Below, piece by piece: positions 3,884 to 5,018 of a stretch of 5,018 bases of DNA. The DNA is from Methanobacteriota archaeon (GTDB lineage: Archaea > Hydrothermarchaeota > Hydrothermarchaeia > Hydrothermarchaeales > BMS3B), in assembly GCA_003229935.1 (NCBI GenBank), contig QIGD01000104.1, positions 1 to 5,018 of the forward strand, given 5' to 3'. The position numbers and the translations under genes were made by a program. Every line of letters starts with the position of its first letter. Within the stretch, counting starts at the first letter, position 1. Below the pieces are notes generated by a model. That model was not told the origin of the DNA and ran no database searches. It saw nothing but the letters and a program-made list of their open reading frames with translations.

Positions 3884-5018
3884 TTGGCAAGAATTTCAAT
3901 GAAAGTTTCTCTGGTTGCAGTGCTACTTCTCTTTTCTGTATTGAGTGTTTCTCAAGCAGCTGCAACAGAGCCAAATATTCAATACCCTGGGCCGCTGGTT
4001 AGTACCAGCTGGGTAGCTCAGCATTTACAGACAATCGAAAACGCTAGCCAGACACAGATCCGTCTGGTTGAAGTGAGCCCTGGGAATACCTATGCAAACG
4101 GACATATTCCCGGTGCCGTACATGTGACCATGGGTGAACTGTTTGCTCCGGGAACAGACCACATGGTTCTGGACTATTCACAGATGAAGCTGGTTCTGAA
4201 GACGCTCGGAATTACACCTAACACCAAAATAATACTATACGACGAAGGTCCACTTTTCTTTGCCGCACGATTTTACTGGACACTCAGTTACTGGAATATC
4301 GGGAATGTTAGTATAATGAATGGTGGAACAGGCGTATGGAAGTCAGAGGGAAAACCACTAACAAAAGTTGTGCCAGCAGTAAAACAGCTATCATATACTC
4401 TCAAGTATCCACCAGATACAAAGATTGATGCACTCCTTCATCCTGATGTTATGTATGCCCTTGCAACAGGAAACGCTATCTTTTTGGACAGCAGACCTGA
4501 AGCCTACTATAACGGTAGTAAGTTCCTGCCACAGATGTGGGAAAGAGGAGGACATATACCGGGTGCAGTTTATGTAGCTGCTCCAGAAGGTATAGTAACT
4601 ACGCACTCTTTAGCAAATGGCAAGCTACTCTCTGATGCTCAGCTGAAGACAATTTACGAGGGTAAAGGGGTTACTCCTAATAAGACTATAATAACATACT
4701 GCAACACAGGAGTAAGAGCTGCTCTTAACTGGTTTGTACTCAGTCAGGTTCTCAAATATCCTAATGTCAAGAACTTTGATGGTTCTATGAGACAATATTC
4801 CAACGACTTTTACCTGCCGATGCAGCCAAGCAGCTTTGATTACTACAAGAATTTGCAGACTCCTCTCGGTGCACTGAATGCTGGCCAGGATAAAATGAAT
4901 GCTAAGATATCAGCAGTCACCCAAACTAGCAATGATGTAGCGTTAGAGGTAAGAGGTTTTGCTTCAAAACAGTTTGTACTGGGCTCCTACATAATTGCAA
5001 TAATTGCAATAATTGTAG
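3884..5018 (+). CDS. Secreted, membrane-anchored tandem rhodanese (thiosulfate sulfurtransferase-like), 3' partial
   Basis: An uninterrupted frame of 378 codons runs off the window. Residues 1-27 form a Sec-type signal peptide: R3 and K7, a hydrophobic core (8-22) and an A25-A-A27 cleavage site. Rhodanese domain 1 (about 38-160) has G-H74-I-P-G-A and N-G-G near its end, but its catalytic position reads Y-D120-E-G without cysteine, as is normal for the inactive first domain of two-domain sulfurtransferases. Domain 2 (about 186-310) has D202-S-R, G-H224-I-P-G-A, the active loop C273-N-T-G-V-R278 and F-D299-G-S. A linker of about 50 residues leads to an Ile/Ala-rich segment from 369 on, a probable membrane anchor cut by the window end. 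The family moves sulfane sulfur from donors such as thiosulfate to acceptors. Location outside the membrane and the neighbouring permease suggest processing of external sulfur compounds. The substrate is not known. Confidence 0.9.
   Translation, partial: MARISMKVSLVAVLLLFSVLSVSQAAATEPNIQYPGPLVSTSWVAQHLQTIENASQTQIRLVEVSPGNTYANGHIPGAVHVTMGELFAPGTDHMVLDYSQMKLVLKTLGITPNTKIILYDEGPLFFAARFYWTLSYWNIGNVSIMNGGTGVWKSEGKPLTKVVPAVKQLSYTLKYPPDTKIDALLHPDVMYALATGNAIFLDSRPEAYYNGSKFLPQMWERGGHIPGAVYVAAPEGIVTTHSLANGKLLSDAQLKTIYEGKGVTPNKTIITYCNTGVRAALNWFVLSQVLKYPNVKNFDGSMRQYSNDFYLPMQPSSFDYYKNLQTPLGALNAGQDKMNAKISAVTQTSNDVALEVRGFASKQFVLGSYIIAIIAIIV
4991..5017 (+). repeat. Three tandem 9-bp repeats (ATAATTGCA)
   Basis: ATAATTGCA occurs at 4991-4999 and 5000-5008, and as ATAATTGTA at 5009-5017. 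It is in frame in the rhodanese gene and encodes Ile-Ile-Ala, Ile-Ile-Ala, Ile-Ile-Val, the start of the predicted C-terminal membrane segment. The array may continue beyond the window, and copy number could vary by slippage or be miscounted in assembly. Confidence 0.8.

Noticed and set aside
3756..3974. Open frame of 72 residues on the - strand across the intergenic gap
   Set aside because: It covers the promoter, SD and signal-peptide region of the rhodanese gene, and shows no start signal or recognisable content.
4241..4272. Loss of the catalytic cysteine in rhodanese domain 1 as a sign of gene decay
   Set aside because: An inactive first domain with Asp at this position is normal for two-domain sulfurtransferases, and the frame is intact.
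4391..4606. Open frame of 71 residues on the - strand
   Set aside because: It is antisense to the second rhodanese domain, a shadow frame.

Overview
The window carries a compact, same-strand sulfur-handling locus, probably from an archaeon. The evidence for an archaeon is strong use of ATA for isoleucine and AGA/AGG for arginine, Shine-Dalgarno (SD) sites of GGTGA/AGGAGG type, a BRE/TATA-like promoter (CGAAAAATATAA at 3802-3813) before the last gene, and an oligo-T stretch without a hairpin after the operon. None of these is decisive. A moderately AT-rich thermophilic bacterium remains possible, and an extended -10 (TGATATACT, 3842-3850) can also be read before the last gene. No RNA gene, insertion sequence or CRISPR array was seen.

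Layout. Positions 2-103 hold the hydrophilic 3' end of an unidentified gene. A thioredoxin-reductase-like flavoprotein (122-1033) follows. After a 55-nt gap comes a tightly packed five-gene operon: a LysR-type regulator (1089-2000), a V4R-domain protein (2002-2523), a TusA/SirA-family sulfur carrier (2520-2735) and two half-size YeeE/YedE membrane proteins (2735-3205 and about 3205-3735). The LysR and V4R genes are 1 nt apart; the remaining genes overlap by 1 to 4 nt. After a 148-nt gap with terminator-like and promoter-like signals, a secreted tandem-rhodanese gene starts at a TTG (3884). It runs off the window inside what looks like a C-terminal membrane anchor.

How the parts may work together (inference). 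The surface rhodanese would process thiosulfate or another sulfane-sulfur compound outside the cell. The two YeeE/YedE halves would form one thiosulfate/sulfur permease. The TusA-like protein would accept sulfur inside, and the flavoprotein could supply reductant. The LysR and V4R proteins would be the sensors. An 18-bp dyad, TTTCGG-N6-TGAAAA, lies in front of both the LysR gene (1047-1064) and the rhodanese gene (3778-3795) and has the T-N11-A form of LysR-family operators, so the two units may form one regulon.

The most notable points are that shared dyad, an apparent ATA start codon for the second permease half, the reversed order of the permease halves relative to fused TsuA-type proteins, and the unusual pairing of LysR and V4R proteins with a sulfur permease.
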